Below are positions 1 to 11,263 of a DNA stretch of 64,000 nt, piece by piece. Source of the DNA: Platynereis dumerilii (taxonomy: Eukaryota > Annelida > Polychaeta > Phyllodocida > Nereididae); NCBI GenBank assembly GCA_026936325.1, contig JAPTHN010000044.1, positions 2,494,512 through 2,558,511 on the forward strand. The letters are read 5' to 3'. Made by a program: the position numbers and the translations under genes. The number at the start of each line of letters is the position of its first letter. Position 1 is the stretch's first letter. A model generated the notes under the pieces. It saw only the letters and a list, made by a program, of their open reading frames with translations. It did not search any database and was not told where the DNA came from.

Positions 1-875
1 ATCGATCAGAGAATGAACCCATGAACATATTTTAGAGGTTTGTCATGCTGTTGGTGTTAAGGGAAAAGGTATAACAATCGTATTTAGATGGGTATAAGAG
101 GTTTAATTAGTGTGTTTACCTTGTGCAACGCTTGGAGAGGTGCTGATCACGTGACCTGCTTGCTTACGGAAATATAAAATGCGATTTCTGCATATGAATC
201 TACAATATTAACATGAAGCATCCCTGATGAACAGTTCCTGAACCTTTCATAACATCGTGTAATATATGGCAAGAAATTTCCAAATTGTTTTAAGTACTAG
301 GCTAAGCTATTCTATGTTTAGTGAGGTCAGATATCTATTTGTGAAAGATCTCCTCACAGACAAAATAAATTTATTTCTGCCATACCCTTGAAAGATGTTC
401 AGTGCCAACAATACGAAACGTGTAAGTAGTGTGGTCACACATATGCTTTGCTACTGTGCACTATTATTTATATTTGCAAATATGAGTTTTGCAAATGTCT
501 GACTTTCTGCAAAGATATCTGTAGTTTGCCTGTCTTAGTAATTTTGTTGCCATGCTCTAGGATACTGCCTTAGTCTGATTTCTGTCAATGTTCAACTTTC
601 TCAATGTACCAGGTGGAGATTAAAGCTATGTTCAATGCACACTTCAACCAGTGTAACACAAACTTGGTTGCAAAAATGTATTGCAAACTGCCCATTTACC
701 ATGACAGATGAATAGTTTTATGGCTTTAATTGCCAAACTTTATCTGTCTTAAGATCCTGTGTCAATCCTGCAATGAGAACCTGGTTTTCAACAAACAGGT
801 TTATGTCTAATTGTTGGACTGGCAGTTCATAATTCAGCTGATAATTATGCTGATTCATATAGAATCAGTCTCTTA
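1..875. other. Unannotated AT-rich flank
   Basis: No long open frame, splice-like coding stretch, tRNA-like promoter or obvious repeat was seen. The stretch ends at the TA target site of the foldback element that follows. Confidence 0.5.
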
Positions 876-877
876 TA

Positions 878-1960
878 GACTGGCGGGATTTTTGAAAAAT
901 GGCTTTATTTAAAGAGGTACGAGCATTTTGGGGTAAAAGTCGGGAACCCATCTTTTTAGCATATTTCAGGTATGCCGATTCCGGAAAAACCGGTTCCCAA
1001 GCAATATTCCGGGTCCTTCACCTCCTAATTTGCATAACAAAATGGCCACCAAATTAGCAATTTTTTGATCGTTTTAAAGCAGTAACCTTCAATATACTAC
1101 TGTTTAGGAAAGCAAAAAAGGCAAACTAAGTGGCTCAATCCATGTTATGAAGACCAAGGAATACTCACACCATTTTAGAATCAATTCTACAAGTTTGATG
1201 GTCATTGATATGCAAATTAGTAGCCGCCATTATCCAAAGATGCCTTTTCTTCAATAACTTCCTTACTAATCAAGCAAATTTAACAAATTAAAGTTCTATA
1301 CCAATGTTTTAAGGGTCAATGAAGATGATGAAACCGTATATTAAGTCATAAAACTCATCCAGTATTAATTATGCAAGAATAATGGTCATTAGTATGTTGA
1401 TTAGTGATGAAATATTACAGAAAATACCAACCTTCACAGTGTCGTCTCTACAAATTTACAAATTAAAGGTCTATACCAATGTTTTAAAGTCTATGAAGAT
1501 AATGAACTTATTCATAAATTCATAACTCTCATCAAATATTAATCATGGAAAAAACAATTGTCATTAGTATGCTAATTAGCATGACATATTTCAGAAGAAT
1601 AGATTTCATTATATCGATGCTGCTAATCCTGCAAACTTTACAAAATAAAATGTATATGCCAATATTTTAAGGGTCAATGAAGAAGTCATTGACAAAGTCC
1701 TTACATTCATCTGATATTAGTTATGCAAGACCTGCAGTCAGTAGTAAATAAGCAGTGTCATATAACTGCAAAAAAAGTGTATACCTTTCCTACGCATCAA
1801 GCAAACTTAAGCAAATGAAGTCCTCCAACAAATTTAGTTTTTTCAAAGTTAGTCTGCAATACTTCTAAGGTCAATGCAGGTCATGAACTCATTCAAAACA
1901 TAATAATATCAGCGATATCCCTAAATTTGTTTTGTTTGTTAAGTTTGCTGGATTAGCAAG
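878..1960 (+). repeat. Left inverted arm of foldback element, ~180-bp tandem units
   Basis: After a unique outer segment, related units recur with landmarks near 1262, 1443, 1621 and 1793. Each carries a version of 'taatcaagcaaatttaac' followed by 'ccaatgttttaagggtcaa' and an ATTAAT/ATGCAAG block. Unit length is about 170-185 bp and identity between units is moderate, which suggests old internal amplification. Confidence 0.75.
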
Positions 1961-2289
1961 GAAGATCAGGGCTGTAGCTGGAATTCTGTTTTGGGGCAGG
2001 TGAAGTTAGGCAGGAGCTCCAATTATTCAGCAGTGTCTCATGGCTCAAAATGCCTTCTAAGCAATCTGAAGCACCAATTCCCCCTTAAAATACATGGAAT
2101 CCCTGTATTATCATTTGATGTAGTGTCCACATTAGTAAAGTTTGAATGTCATACACATATTAAATGCTTCGAATTAAACAGTCATCATGACAGTTTATGG
2201 GTTAAACTAAAATAGGGCATAACAATTCAAATTGTTATTATTTGGTATACTGTGTGGGATCAGATGCAGCAAACAAATTTGAAAACTCA

Positions 2290-3400
2290 ATAATATTATG
2301 CCTTCTTCATGGCTCTTCCCTCTCAATAACTCTTGCCTCCTCTCAAAAGATCTTGCCTCATCTCTAGCTCTTGCCTCCTTCATCGCATTCTCCATCCTTT
2401 CCAGTGACCCCAATAATCTCCCTTTCCGCCTCCTTCCAAGTTCTTCCCTTCTGCCTGACAGCTCCTGTCTCCCACTTGACTGCCTCCTCCTAGCTCTTGC
2501 CTCCACAACAGCCATTCTCTCCTCTCTCTGACTTCTGTGTTCTCCAACTCAGCCCGATCCCAAGTTTTTCCAACAGCTTTTGCTTTGTCAAATTGTGTTT
2601 CTTATCTCTCTGCTCATCTTTCTTTTTCCGCCACGATATCTGCATTCTCCTCTGCCTCCTGCCTAACTCCTACCTCCCGCCTAACTCCTGCCTCCCTACT
2701 CAATAGCTCATCTGTTCCCCCTTCACAGTCTACTTCTTAGCTCCTTCCTGACATTGGTTTCCTCCTCCCTGCATTGCCTCCTACCAATCGGCTCTCCCCT
2801 CTTTTGTCTGCTTTTATTATTTATTATTATTCATATTTATAGAGCTACCATTTGCCATCACTCAGGCAATCAGGTGCACTTTACAATGTGTATATATTAT
2901 ATATATGTATGTACAATCGAAGCAGTGGTGACTGTCCTCGTAGATTTAGATCCAGATGTCTTCATTCCATATTTTCCTTGATGCTCATCATGGTCCACTG
3001 CTCGTCATTCCGATGGAGTCTGGCTGGGGCATTTTTGTTGCACACATACACCTGACAGGGGGATGGACCTCTGCCAACACAGTGGCCATCCCCCCGGCCA
3101 CAACTGTCTCCAACTCACTTCAATTTAGTTCCAGGACGGGGATTCGAACCCACGTCCTCTCAGGCCAGTGGATTCAAAATCAACTGCTGTAACCATTAGG
3201 CCACTAGCTCTTGCCTCCTCCCCCAGAGTAGTTCTTCAATAACTATCTGGCTACTCCTAGCTAACTAAATGACTCCTCCTTCCCTGCTTGCTCCCAGTTT
3301 CTCTTGGTACCCTCCTCCTCCCTTGTCGTGCAATTGTCTCCATCAAGTGGTCCTATGAGAATATCTCCTGACCATCCCTACCTTTCTCTCTCACTACCAG
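2290..3400. repeat. Pyrimidine-rich degenerate minisatellite
   Basis: The plus strand is strongly C/T-rich with many variants of 'agctcttgcctcc', both before (2290-2812) and after (3205-3400) the SINE insertion. It fills most of the foldback loop. Open frames on either strand here are compositional artefacts rich in Ser, Leu, Cys, or in Arg and Glu on the opposite strand. Confidence 0.6.
2813..3211 (-). mobile_element. tRNA-derived SINE
   Basis: Read on the minus strand, the element starts near 3211 with a tRNA-like head. The A box reads TGGCCTAATGGTTACAG (3187-3203) and the B box GGGTTCGAATCCC (3138-3151 region), with tRNA-like spacing between. A body of about 300 bp follows, ending in an AATAATAATAAATAATAA tail (2813-2832). 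It was inserted in the pyrimidine-rich loop of the foldback element, because the 'tagctcttgcctcc' motif resumes immediately behind its head. The last 30 bases resemble the 3' ends of the LINEs at 19.9-23.9 kb and 44.2-47.1 kb. No clear target-site duplication was found. Confidence 0.85.
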
Positions 3401-3639
3401 TGTTCCATGCACACATCAAATTTTTTTATTAAAAAATGAATACACTGTCTGCTCTTCGTGTAGACTTCACTGTTATATGGGGAAAGTTGCCGTTTTATTA
3501 TGGTAGGAGTGTCAGTATTGCCTCAGAATATTTTTGCGTATTGGGAGTAGCAAGGTGACTTCATTTCTGAGTTGAGGGATCTTCCAGTAATGCATATGAT
3601 ATCATCTTGATACACCCAGTCAGGAAGATATGATGGGAC

Positions 3640-4739
3640 CATTGCTGAATTTCAAGGCCGGCATGTGCCATCATGCATTGAGTCCCTGAAAATTCTGAAG
3701 AGACACCTTTTTCCGCAAATATGGCATCGCTAATAATCACACAAATAACTATTATTCTTGCATTATTAATATATTATGAGTTTATGGCTTTATGAATGAG
3801 TTTTTTACCCTTGAGCCAGTGGTATGGATGTTTTATTTGCAAAATTTGTTGGATTAGTAAGGCAGATATTAAGAAAAACATTTTGCTTATTAGTATATAT
3901 ATATGTACAAACGACGATTATTCTTGTATAATTAATATTTTATGAATGTCATGACTTTATAAATAAATTCAATATCCTTTGACTCTTTTAGCTTTGGTAC
4001 TGAAGTTTTAAATGTAAAGTAGGCTGGATTAGCAAAGAGGATATGAAAAACTTCTTTTTTTTCTGTCCGTTATTTAGCATACTAATGACTATTACTTTCC
4101 ATAATTAATATTTTATTAGTGTTATCATTTTATAAATAAGTTCATTTTCTTCATTGACTCTCAAAATATTGGTAAAGCACTTTAATTTTAAAGTTTGCTG
4201 GATTAGCAGAGAAGATATACTAAGAAGATTGTTATTTTCTGTAATATTTCATCACAAATTGGCAAATTAATGACCATTATTCTTGCATAATTAATATTGG
4301 ATGAGTGTTATGACTTAATAGATGGTTTCATCATCTTCATTGACCCTTAAAACATTGGTATAGAACTTTAATTTGTTAAATTTGCTTGATTAGTAAGGAA
4401 GTTATTGAAGAAAAGGCATTTTTGGATAATGGCGGCTACTAATTTGCATATCAATGACCATCAAACTTGTAGAATTTATTCTAAAATGGTATGAGTATTC
4501 CTTGGTCTTTATAACATGGATTGAGCCACCTAGTTTCCTTTTCTTGCTTTCCTAAACAGTAGTATATTGAAGGTTACTGCTTTAAAACGATAAAAAAATT
4601 TCTAATTTGGCGGCCATTTTGTTATGCAAATTAGGAGGTGAAGGACCCGGAATATTGCTTGGGAACCGGTTTTTTCGGAATCGGCATACCTGAAATATGC
4701 TAAAAAGATGGGTTCCCGACTTTTACCCCAAAATGCTCG
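3640..4739 (-). repeat. Right inverted arm of foldback element, ~180-bp tandem units
   Basis: This is the reverse complement of the left arm. Unit landmarks of the type 'ggattagcaaagaggatat' lie near 3852, 4033, 4200 and 4388 (spacing about 170-190 bp). The outer segment 4430-4739 matches 880-1260 closely in inverse orientation. Confidence 0.75.
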
Positions 4740-4741
4740 TA

Positions 4742-5994
4742 GGGGAACGAGGGGCAAAACGGACCGTCGGGGCAAAATGGTTTTTTAAGTTTTCTCAGAA
4801 CATTTTGACCTGCCTTCTAATTTTTCGGTTGGAAAATAAAATAGGATACATGACCAACTTTTCCTGAAAGTTTCATGGATGAGAATGTTATACATATGCA
4901 GCTATGTTAATTTGAAGTTTTTGATCGATTTTCTTAAAAAAATCATAATTTTTGGAAATGGTGTAGTACCTCCAATGACGTTCAAAGCCAAATAATTCAT
5001 GGTCAGTGTTATAAGAGGACTACTAAGCTTGTTTATTAAGCAAAAAAATTTAGTCTGGTGTTTAGTCGTGTCTGAGTAGGTCATTATTAATCGACCCTGC
5101 ATGGTTGGGGCAAGATGGAGTCCTCCTGCGGGGGCAAAATGGGAAGCACAAAAAAGCAAACCCAGCCAAGAAAAGGTTGAAGCTTGATATTGGGTCAATT
5201 CAACCATAACATTTGAGACATTTGATAGATTTTCTGGCCATATAACAGGCAAAATTTGAATCACAAGAGATTTGTGGATCTAATCCAAGTCATCAATAAT
5301 ACCTTGAGGACTTATACTTTGTGGTAAAACCCTGTATTGTTGAAAGTGAAACTAATGTAACTACCTTTCAAAAAGCATAGTCAAATCCAATACCAGTTTA
5401 AATCGTTAAATTATTTAGAAAACTCGGAAATCGGAGTTATTTGAATATTCATAAAAATGTCACATTTCCACAAAAACTAATTTTGTTTCTTTTGTAACCT
5501 AATGTTTATGGTTAATAATTTGACAAATAATTATATAGAATGTAGAATTACTAGCATCACTCCCCAGCTATAATTGCACCCTGTATTTAGATGTTGACTT
5601 CATAATTTATTGCTATGTTTACTCTTAGTATTCTGCAATATTCTTACATTGCAATGACATGAATTAATGCATTTTTGTTTGTCAACTTGTTTTTTAGTTT
5701 GGCTGTTATGAAAACAGCTGATTTATTGCAGAACTTTTGCAACTTTATTTCTTCCCATTTTGCCCCATATGAAATTCCATTTTGCCCCAAGCATGGGGCA
5801 AAACGGGATAAAGTTGCATTTTTGAAAATAGGGAAAAATCTGAATTGGAACTATTAAAAAAGCACTTTTCTGCTTTTGAGCAAGTGGTATTGGAACTTCT
5901 TCATGGATCAGACCTTATTTGGCATTCGCATGACATGCCACCTTCGTGCAGCGAGCCTTCGAAGTTAGATGGCCCGTTTTGCCCCTCGTTCCCC
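4742..5994. mobile_element. TA-flanked MITE, family GGGGAACGAGGGG, copy 1
   Basis: Termini are GGGGAACGAGGGGCAAAACG and its inverse, flanked by TA on both sides (4740-4741, 5995-5996). Length is 1,253 bp. It sits inside the right arm of the foldback element, whose sequence is continuous once it is removed. The terminal motif GGGGCAAAAYGG is repeated internally about eight times in both orientations, including near 4769, 5107, 5131, 5757, 5778 and 5795. No transposase was recognised. A minus-strand frame of 120 codons is shared with the second copy at 29,883-31,134 but resembles nothing known. TA targets suggest Tc1/mariner/pogo mobilisation. Confidence 0.85.
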
Positions 5995-6029
5995 TACCAT
6001 CCACATATTTCCAAAATCCCGCCAGTCTA

Positions 6030-8690
6030 ATGTGACATATTGCCAAGAACATAGGCATAATTCTCATCTGTGCAAATTATTACATTATTACTCTGATATC
6101 AATGTACATCTTACTAGTCAGAAAATGGGGATTGGTTGCATATTATGTTTGCAGTGCAGTGTGATACTCTATGTCGGCAAATAGTACAAGTGTCACTGCT
6201 CAACACACCGCTCTCTTAGTAGGCCTGTGGCCATTGGAGAGTTAAGATGTCGATTGAAGGTTTCTCCAGCAATTATTGCTTTTCTGTCAAATATAAATGT
6301 GTATGCGAAATACATATGTCTACATGACAGAGCATGATATGAATACATATTTTTTTTACCTGAAAAGTCTTCCAGACACCACTTGCATATATATACATAC
6401 ATTGTATACACACCTAATACACGGGGGATAATCATAGAGCGTTCTACTTGAGGGTGAGCGTTCTTATTGAGTTTTGGACGCGCTCTAATGGAGTGTTTAT
6501 GACTCATTGTCTGGGTGCCAGAAAAAATGCCAGAAAATACATAGAAATGGTGTGTTAAGGACTACCCCTTGTAGTAGAAATGGATAAACTAATGCACTAA
6601 TGCTTTAGTCACGGCAGGTTATGGGGGAACTTGATTTTTGGCAGATGGGCTAGGATTTCCTAAGTGACCCAGATAAATAAAGAAAAAACAATAGGCAAAA
6701 CTGGAATAAGACAAAAGATCAATAACACAATTTTATATTTTATATATATTTACATTAAAACAATTATTAGTTTGAAATTTGAAATATGTTATAACTGCAG
6801 CCTGCATATCTTTTTTTTTGAAAAAGATTTTCTTGTTAAATTTACCATTGCATGGGCCTGCTCATAAATTCACTCTCAAAACACAACAAATACAACCAAT
6901 TTAACCCATTTTTATGACATTAAAATATTTATTTTTCTTTGCTCGAGGGGGGGGGCATTTAATGTAAAGGGGCCTTGCTTTTTTCTTTGTTTGATATTTC
7001 CCTAAATGTTGCACAAAAATGAATAAATTAGAACTCTTTGGGAATTAATGGTCTTCAAATAAGTTATATCTGGGTATTTCCTACAGCCTCTTCTTTCATT
7101 TACAAAGGAATATTTCAGGAATCAGGACATCATACACCCAAAATACAAAATTACTGTCGTCGGCTTTTCTAGTTACTTGATAATGTTGCACACAAACCAC
7201 ATCACTTCATGAATGACATTATACATTCTATTTTGAAATCTCTAACAAAAACCCTGATTGGTTTTTTATCTAGTTTTGTCATTCCTAGAATGGTTTGAGG
7301 AAATACAAACATGTTTAGTAACAAATGGAATGAAAAGTCAAATGTTTACATTCAAAAACAACCATGGCTTTGGAAATACCATTTGGTATTTATAAAAAGT
7401 GTCTAAAATCTTTTAGATTGATAAAGTGCAGTTCCTGGCATTATTCTTGGTCATTGTCTACCTACCTCTATAAATAAAGATCGCTTTCAAGGAACTCCAC
7501 TCTACATACAGTACATGTTGTTTGTCATGTCAGACAATAACAGTCATACTGTTATATAATAAACAACAGCCCATGTCTGGTGGACTGAAATATTGGGGAC
7601 TGGCCCCTGGGTAACCATTCAACAAGGTGTCACCCACTTCAAATTAATAGTATTACACTTACTTGACTTATCTAACACAGTTGACAGTATAAAATATTTT
7701 AATGAGATAGTAATAATCCTTTTTTCCCTCCTGTTACTGGAGCTAGCTGTTCCAAAACATGGTTGCCTCCCTCTGGGCTAAATTTCCATGGGTTTCAAAT
7801 ATGATGTAAAGCCTTCAAATGTCATAGTATAATTCACTATGAGTTCTCTAAATTAGTTTTGTTGAAGTCTGTGTGGCAAAAATATCAACAGACTGCCTGA
7901 GAAATAAATCTATAAAGAAGATGTATTCATTTCCTGTGGAAGCATGTCTGCAAGATTGGTAGAACATTGGGGTCCAGCCTGCATGGGTTGCACATTATTG
8001 TTGGTGTGATATCTATTCTATTCACTGATCCCCTTAATTGTTTTTAAGAAGCTTTAATACATCCTAACATTCACAAACACTCAGGAAATAGTACAACAAC
8101 AGCTTAAACAACACTTTAAGGTGAAATAAACAAAACTTTAATACCAACTGTATACATACTCTTTATAATCCCATGTAGTTTGCAAAACAATATCAGTCCA
8201 TAGTTGTGTTGTGTTACATAATTGATTCTTTCAGTTTACCAGACTGAACAAGTGAAGCACTTGAAGTGACAAACCCCAATAGATCCTCTCATTAGTTCAT
8301 GTCAAGCCTATGGATATTTACATATCATTTACATATCAGCCAGCTTTGTAGGTATGATATAAGCAGCAAAATGTAAACAAAAAAAGATTTAAGTTCTTAG
8401 TATAGGTACTACATCTATGCTTCGTTTTGCACAACAGTTATCAAAATCACACTTTTACGAAATACTAAGCTCCTTTTTGTGCCGAACAGTTCATAATTTG
8501 ATAATGATATATCATTCAGGAGTGTGAAATACAGACAAAAGATTGATTCGTGTAAATAAATATTCACAAAATAATTCATAAAATATCACAACATAACACC
8601 ATGAGATATTTTGTTTACAATGCATCTTAAATCATTCAGTTACCACAGTTCAATCAACTCTCTAGCACTCATTTGGAGGGTTGGAGGGCT
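6030..8690. other. Gene-free AT-rich stretch
   Basis: Only short open frames occur here. There are homopolymer runs (a G-run near 6949-6957) and AT-rich low complexity near 6735-6860. No splice-coupled coding, RNA gene or clear mobile-element ends were found. Confidence 0.45.
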
Positions 8691-8807
8691 GCACTTACCT
8701 CATCTATCTATCTATCAAAGGCTTGGTTATTGGGCCCTCACCAAAATTAAACAATTTGGAAATCAAACTATTATGACAAAGACAACATAGGGCCAATGTT
8801 TGAGAAA

Positions 8808-8869
8808 TGTTGAAGCAGACAGATGATCTCAACCTCTTCAAGCATCTCTCAGAGGTATCTAACGCATCA
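8808..8869 (-). pseudogene. Fragment of the last exon of the ankyrin/Mab-21 gene
   Basis: On the minus strand these ~62 bases read as YDALDTSERCLKRLRSS-like residues, matching YDVLDTCERCLERLRPS at the end of the gene at 10,898-14,005 (DNA about 10,920-10,985). Both edges of the match are abrupt. It lies 2 kb outside the inverted duplication, so it is a third, separate trace of this gene family. Too short to be functional. Confidence 0.7.
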
Positions 8870-10085
8870 TAATGATATTATTAGGACTGCCAGCAGGCCC
8901 TAATTGACAAGTAGATTCTGTTCTGTGCCCAGGATCCTGTTGAAACTATGCATTGCATGAATCTGATTTTTTTGTAGTATCTTTACTTGTGGTCCATTGA
9001 AAGCTCGTTTCGATTTTGGCTGGTACCGTGACTCTTTGGTGATTTTATTGAAAAAGCTAGTCAACAAAAAAAAAATTTGCGTCTGCTACCTGAGGAAAAA
9101 TACCTTTATAAACCTAATTCGAACATGCTGATTCCAAATCTGAAATCCGAATTTCTCCAGAACGTCTATATTTTGAGTTGTGGTCATGTCAATATTTGGC
9201 AAATAATCAGGCGTGAGAAAAATTAAGCATATCTTTGTATTTAAATAATTTATTTTGATATGCTTAAACAATATATAGCCAAAATATTTCAATCATACAG
9301 GTCCAGATACAAAAATTTTAGGGTGACAGGCTCCAGAAATGGGCGATTTGTTTGCAAAATTGTTATTGTTTAATATATTTCCATTTTGAGATATGAAAAT
9401 GACTAATGTGCAACTCAGATGATAAGTTCAGATATAATTCCAAATACCCCACTCTAATGCAACTAATAAAATACACTTCTACCATGCTTTTCTGGCTGCT
9501 GTGATAGCAGTGCCAGCAATATGGAGCAAGTGTTTACAGATTTGTTAAAGAAAGGAAAGAAAGAAGGAGGAGGCAGGAAGAAAGGAAAAGGAAGGAAGGA
9601 ATGAAGGAAGGAAGGAAGGTAGGACAAAACCTGGGGGGGTTCTCATTGCAAAAAATTACGGGGGTGCTCAGCTGAGCGTCTCGCACCCAGACTCAGTAAC
9701 GGAGTGCCGTGAACCCAAAAAGAGGAGTCAGAGGACCCTTAACTAGGGAAAATTCGCCCTCAAGAGGCATAAATTATCCATAAGTTCATTTAAAATTAAT
9801 TATTTCAATAATTTCTGCAAATTGATATCTTTTTTATTGCCATATACGGCCTTGCGAAAGGGATTATATTGCCAAAATTTGGATTCTAGAAATGATGGAC
9901 CAGGTCTAGGGAATTTCAGACCTCATTTTTCGAGCATCAGCTAGGGAAAATGACTCCTTGAAGAACCCTTTTCAGCCGAGCATAGGTGTAGACAATCATA
10001 TAGTAAAAAGCCCCCCCGGGGGACAAAAGATAGATATAGGACAGAAGATATTCTTCTCAATAGATAAAGATAGATGGATAGATTA
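8870..10085. other. Gene-free stretch with simple repeats
   Basis: Contains a GGAA-type purine tract (9547-9633), G-rich blocks near 9636 and C/G-rich ones near 10,010-10,022 that are roughly inverted to each other, and GATA-type repeats near 10,025-10,085. No coding exon was recognised. Confidence 0.45.
9547..9633 (+). repeat. Purine microsatellite (GGAA/GAAA type)
   Basis: Imperfect runs of 'aaggaagg' and 'aaagaaagg' make this segment almost purely purine on the plus strand. Confidence 0.85.
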
Positions 10086-10750
10086 GGGTGGTCCAAAAAC
10101 ACTTTCTTCTGAATTTCTCTGATTTGAATCTTGTATTCTAATCTTATATGGATAGAAGGTATTGTGTTAAAATTTCAGCAAAATCAATTAATATTTAGAG
10201 GTGGCACAAAGCCGTTGAAGTTTAACATGCGCTTGCCCATGCATCGGAAGACCTCAAAATCATCGGCATCTGCAAATCTTGCAGTAACGGCGTATTATTT
10301 TGATCAAGTAACCTTTTTTTAGTATGTCCAGGATGCCCTATCCAGTCCTGATATTCTGTCTGACTTACAAAGTTTCGTGGAAGATCAGCATAGATATTAC
10401 ATGGGTTAATTACCAAGCCTTTTTTCATATAAAAGGCAAATATTTCACTTACTATAAATAATAAATAAAAAGATACTCCCAGATATTACTTTGCCATGCC
10501 AATTTTATCATATACTAAAAAATCAGGAAAAAATATTCACTTCTGAGAAAGATCTGGGAAATTGACCAATTTTTCAGTTGCCCGAATAAGGAATTACATT
10601 ATAAACTTCTGGGGCTTTGTGCCACCTCTAAATATTAACCGATTTGGCTGAAATTTTGCATGTGTTGTGATACTTATGTGGTCATCAATTTCGACTTTCA
10701 AATTGGGGTTTTAGAAGATTTGATTTTTCCCATTGAAATGTGGATCACCC
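10086..10750. mobile_element. TA-flanked MITE, family GGGTGRTCCA
   Basis: Ends are GGGTGGTCCA and, inverted, GGGTGATCCA, each next to TA (10,084-10,085; 10,751-10,752). A second strong inverted block inside each arm, 'ttagaggtggcacaaagcc' near 10,195-10,213 and its inverse near 10,613-10,631, shows the arms are about 140 bp. No transposase frame. The TA target and terminal style suggest mariner-type mobilisation. Its right end lies about 150 bp from the outer end of the inverted duplication. Confidence 0.8.
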
Positions 10751-10802
10751 TAAGATATGGATGGATGGATGTATGCAAACATAGATGGGTGCCTAGGCCT
10801 AT

Positions 10803-10808
10803 TTTATT
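10803..10808 (-). promoter_or_regulatory. Polyadenylation signal AATAAA
   Basis: The minus strand reads AATAAA about 90 bases after the stop codon of the ankyrin/Mab-21 gene, a plausible 3' end for its transcript. Assigned by position only. Confidence 0.45.
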
Positions 10809-10897
10809 GCAGGCTGGCAGTCCTACGTATGCACTCTCTGAGTGTTTGTTCTTGTTATACCTTGTGAGTCTCCTCCAAATCTTTTAAGCTAATCGGT

Positions 10898-11263
10898 TTA
10901 ATTATCTGTCTGTCTTCCATTGAAGAAGACAGATGGTCTCAGCCTCTCCAAGCATCTCTCACAGGTATCTAATACATCGTATACCTTATCAGCCTCTTTC
11001 CACTCAATAAAGCTTTTCAAACCATCAACACGGTGTAAATGGCGATCTACGACTTCTCGTAATAAGAAACTACGAAATTTTTCTCTATAATCCCTTGCCA
11101 TGAAATGGATTGCATCAAATATCGTCTCAGCCCACATTCTCCCTTCCTCTCCATATTTCCCCAAATCCTCCTCAGTCGTCCATGTCGGGCTGGTCTCCTT
11201 GAAGTCAAGCTGCTGCTTAAGGTGCCCATATTTCTCTTCCATGTCATTTCTAGCTGGTCGTGG
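10898..11263 (-). CDS. Exon 3 of ankyrin/Mab-21 gene (C-terminus)
   Basis: 366 bases including the stop, encoding 121 residues from PRPARNDMEEKYGHL to FNGRQTDN. It is highly charged and helical, with no known motif recognised. The match to the right-arm copy ends about seven bases before this stop codon. Confidence 0.75.
   Translation of the reverse strand, partial: PRPARNDMEEKYGHLKQQLDFKETSPTWTTEEDLGKYGEEGRMWAETIFDAIHFMARDYREKFRSFLLREVVDRHLHRVDGLKSFIEWKEADKVYDVLDTCERCLERLRPSVFFNGRQTDN

Larger units (their letters stand above)
878..6027. mobile_element. Foldback (long inverted repeat) DNA transposon, non-autonomous
   Basis: The two ends are inverted copies starting GACTGGCGGGATTTT, each flanked by TA (876-877 and 6028-6029), which looks like a TA target-site duplication. 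Behind the termini the inversion continues for about 1 kb on each side: about 878-1960 pairs with about 3640-4739. The terminal ~390 bp of each arm is single-copy; the inner part is made of about 180-bp tandem units. The loop holds pyrimidine-rich sequence and a SINE, and no transposase. The right arm is split by a nested MITE at 4742-5994. Sea-urchin TU elements are a known example of long arms built from tandem repeats; kinship to them is only an inference from architecture. A truncated second copy lies at 42,598-42,880. Confidence 0.85.

Noticed and set aside
2207-2740. Arg/Glu-rich and Ser/Leu-rich overlapping frames on both strands
   Set aside because: Compositional artefacts of the pyrimidine-rich loop of the foldback element.
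3138-3203. A functional tRNA gene
   Set aside because: A and B boxes are present, but the acceptor stem and anticodon arm do not fold as a tRNA; a longer body and tail follow, which identifies a SINE.
4902-5264. Minus-strand frame shared by both copies of the GGGGAACGAGGGG MITE (also 30,029-30,451)
   Set aside because: Shared because the DNA copies are young; no transposase motif or similarity to a known family, and the copies differ in frame length.
9636-10024. Possible element bounded by G-run and C-run ends
   Set aside because: The opposed homopolymers match poorly beyond the runs and no target duplication was seen.
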